DNA from: an uncultured Elusimicrobia bacterium
GTDB taxonomy: Bacteria; Elusimicrobiota; Elusimicrobia; Elusimicrobiales; Elusimicrobiaceae
Direction: 5' to 3'
Length of the DNA: 6,386 nucleotides
Assembly: GCA_945483375.1 (NCBI GenBank)
Contig: CALYRQ010000056.1
Location: 1-6,386 of the forward strand
Positions 4,971-6,386 of this stretch are shown here, piece by piece; positions within the stretch are counted from its first letter, which is position 1, and every line of letters starts with the position of its first letter. The position numbers and the translations under genes are program-made. The notes under the pieces were generated by a model. That model worked only from the letters and a program-made list of their open reading frames with translations, did no database searches and had not been told where the DNA came from.

Positions 4971-6024
4971 TTTTTACCGTGGAAAACGCGTGCTGGTTAC
5001 CGGACACAGCGGCTTTAAAGGCAGTTGGCTGTCTTTATGGCTGGCCCATTTGGGCTGTGAAGTTTGCGGCTATTCGTTGGCGCCGGAGACTTCGCCTTCT
5101 ATGTTTAACGAATTGGGAATTGAATCTAAAATTCAAAAAAATGTATTTGCGTCTATTTTGAATACGCAAACACTGGAAGAAACCTTTGCCCAATTTCGTC
5201 CGCAGATTGTTTTTCATTTGGCGGCCCAGCCGTTGGTGCGCTTGTCGTATGCACAGCCCGTATTGACCTATCAAACCAACGTTATGGGGTCGCTCAACGT
5301 ATTGGAAGCGGCCCGCAAAACGCCGTCCGTAAAAGCATTTGTTAACATTACGACGGACAAATGCTATGAAAACAAAGAAAACGGCAGGAATTTTGAAGAA
5401 ACGGATCCTTTCGGAGGGTATGACCCCTATTCTTCTTCAAAAGCGTGTGTGGAAATTCTGTCGGCCTCTTACCGCAATTCTTTTTTGCAGGAACCGCACG
5501 CCTACTCTTTGGCAACGGCGCGCGCGGGCAATGTAATCGGCGGTGGAGATTGGGCGGCGGACCGCATCGTGCCCGATTGTATCCGCGCCATTATGCAAAA
5601 CAAAGAAATTGAAATTCGCAGCCCTCATTCCGTGCGTCCGTGGCAGCACGTCCTAGAGCCGTTGGGCGGATACTTACTGCTGGGGGAAAAATTGTTCAAC
5701 CACGGCAAGACGTATGCGGAAGGTTTCAATTTCGGTCCGACGGAAAGCAGCGTTCTTACGGTAGAAGATTTGGTACGGCGTTTAATCGGCTATTTGGGCC
5801 GCGGCAGTATGAAAATTTGCAGAAAGGACAACCTTCACGAAGCCAATTTGTTGATGTTGTCCATTCAAAAAGCGTTTCGTAAATTAAATTGGAAACCCGT
5901 TTTAACGGCGGACGAAGCCATCCGGCAGACGGCGGAGTGGTACAGCCGTTTTTATGCGGGTGAAAATATGTTTGATTTTACTTTAAAACAAATTGAAGAT
6001 TATCAGGAGAAACTGCACTTATGA
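4960..6024 (+). CDS. rfbG: CDP-glucose 4,6-dehydratase
   Basis: This 354-residue extended SDR has close to the family length (about 360). It converts CDP-glucose to CDP-4-keto-6-deoxyglucose with tightly bound NAD. The nucleotide-binding loop is the RfbG-type GHSGFKGSWLSLWL (15-28), which differs from ordinary epimerases by its Lys and Trp. HLAAQPLVRLSY is at 86-97, TTDK at 131-134 carries the catalytic T/D/K residues, and Y157-x3-K161 (PYSSSKACVE) is the SDR pair. GNVIGGGDW and RPWQHVLEPLGGYLLL further on are typical of this family, as is the C-terminal HEANLLML...LNWKP. AGGAGG at 4949-4954 sets the start at 4960, inside the end of the glycosyltransferase gene. The stop overlaps the rfbH start (ATGA). 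Confidence 0.96.
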   Translation: MFADFYRGKRVLVTGHSGFKGSWLSLWLAHLGCEVCGYSLAPETSPSMFNELGIESKIQKNVFASILNTQTLEETFAQFRPQIVFHLAAQPLVRLSYAQPVLTYQTNVMGSLNVLEAARKTPSVKAFVNITTDKCYENKENGRNFEETDPFGGYDPYSSSKACVEILSASYRNSFLQEPHAYSLATARAGNVIGGGDWAADRIVPDCIRAIMQNKEIEIRSPHSVRPWQHVLEPLGGYLLLGEKLFNHGKTYAEGFNFGPTESSVLTVEDLVRRLIGYLGRGSMKICRKDNLHEANLLMLSIQKAFRKLNWKPVLTADEAIRQTAEWYSRFYAGENMFDFTLKQIEDYQEKLHL

Positions 6025-6386
6025 CCCTTTCGCCCGAAGAAATAAAAACAAAAATTTTTGCTTTGGCCAATGAATATTACGACACCGTACATCCGGACAA
6101 ACGCCGTGCCGATTATATCCCCGCTTCCGGCAAGAAACTGGGTAAAGAAGAACTGCATAATATGCTGGAAGCCACTTTGGATATGTGGCTGACGGCGGGG
6201 CGGTTTAACGCCGCGTTTGAGCGTGATTTTGCCGAAAAATTGGGAGTTCGGTTCGCCTTGAGCACCAACAGCGGGTCCAGCGCCAATTTGCTGGCTATGA
6301 CGGCTCTTACTTCCCCCAAACTGGGCGACAGACGTTTGGTAAAGGGGGATGAGGTAATTGCCGTTGCTTCGGGGTTTCCCACCACG
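6021..6386 (+). CDS. rfbH: CDP-4-keto-6-deoxyglucose 3-dehydratase, N-terminal part (3' end outside the window)
   Basis: The ATG at 6021 overlaps the rfbG stop as ATGA, with AGGAG at 6005-6009, eleven bases upstream. The first 122 residues are visible and the frame is open at the window edge. The family is a fold-type I, aspartate-aminotransferase-like enzyme that uses PMP and a [2Fe-2S] cluster to remove the 3-hydroxyl of CDP-4-keto-6-deoxyglucose together with a reductase partner (RfbI/DdhD, AscD). Matches include YIPASGK (32-38), LDMWLTAGRFNAAFE (53-67), the cofactor-phosphate segment TNSGSSANLLAMTALTSPKLG (82-102), GDEVIAVASGFPTT (109-122). The His that replaces the usual PLP lysine in RfbH lies further on and cannot be checked. 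Pathway neighbours rfbF and rfbG strongly support the call. Confidence 0.93.
   Translation, partial: MTLSPEEIKTKIFALANEYYDTVHPDKRRADYIPASGKKLGKEELHNMLEATLDMWLTAGRFNAAFERDFAEKLGVRFALSTNSGSSANLLAMTALTSPKLGDRRLVKGDEVIAVASGFPTT

Noticed and set aside
6113..6385. Minus-strand open frame at the right edge
   Set aside because: It is antisense to the clear N-terminus of RfbH.
1..6386. CRISPR arrays, insertion sequences, integrase or transposase genes
   Set aside because: No regularly spaced repeats of CRISPR length, no transposase or recombinase motifs and no paired terminal repeats around a coding region were seen on either strand.

Overview
The window reads as an ordinary Gram-negative chromosomal segment. 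It carries the C-terminus of a TonB-type periplasmic energy transducer and a CDP-sugar (O-antigen or surface polysaccharide) gene set. All protein-coding genes lie on the + strand, with good AGGAG-type ribosome sites and tightly packed operons. The species cannot be named from this. A gut-type lineage such as Elusimicrobiota would fit the style of the proteins, but that is only a guess.

Region 1 (1-1894) is the end of an operon: a truncated TonB-family protein, an unrecognised three-helix membrane protein, and an extended short-chain dehydrogenase (NAD-dependent epimerase/dehydratase family). The two junctions carry the same 10 bases, stop codon included, which suggests translational coupling. 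No terminator follows the dehydrogenase. A near-consensus promoter and a tRNA-Ser(GCT) gene come next, closed by an intrinsic terminator.

Region 2 (about 2056-3286) is accessory-looking. One AT-rich gene with deviant codon use encodes a two-helix membrane protein with a possible PH-like domain. It is followed by direct and inverted repeats and then an exact 9-bp copy of the tRNA 3' end. A strong intrinsic terminator and a GC-rich, hairpin-rich noncoding island come after. The layout resembles a very small relic of integration into the tRNA-Ser gene. About 540 bases from 2749 to 3286 carry no convincing gene but hold several candidate regulatory structures.

Region 3 (3287-6386) is the start of a polysaccharide operon: rfbF (glucose-1-phosphate cytidylyltransferase), a putative glycosyltransferase, rfbG (CDP-glucose 4,6-dehydratase), and the first 122 codons of rfbH (CDP-4-keto-6-deoxyglucose 3-dehydratase). 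RfbF makes CDP-glucose, RfbG converts it to CDP-4-keto-6-deoxyglucose, and RfbH starts the 3-deoxygenation that leads to CDP-3,6-dideoxyhexoses. The glycosyltransferase gene sits inside this otherwise standard pathway block. The rfbG and rfbH starts overlap the preceding stops, so the operon is probably translationally coupled. I found no clearly unprecedented system. The best leads are the mini-island at the tRNA and the embedded glycosyltransferase.
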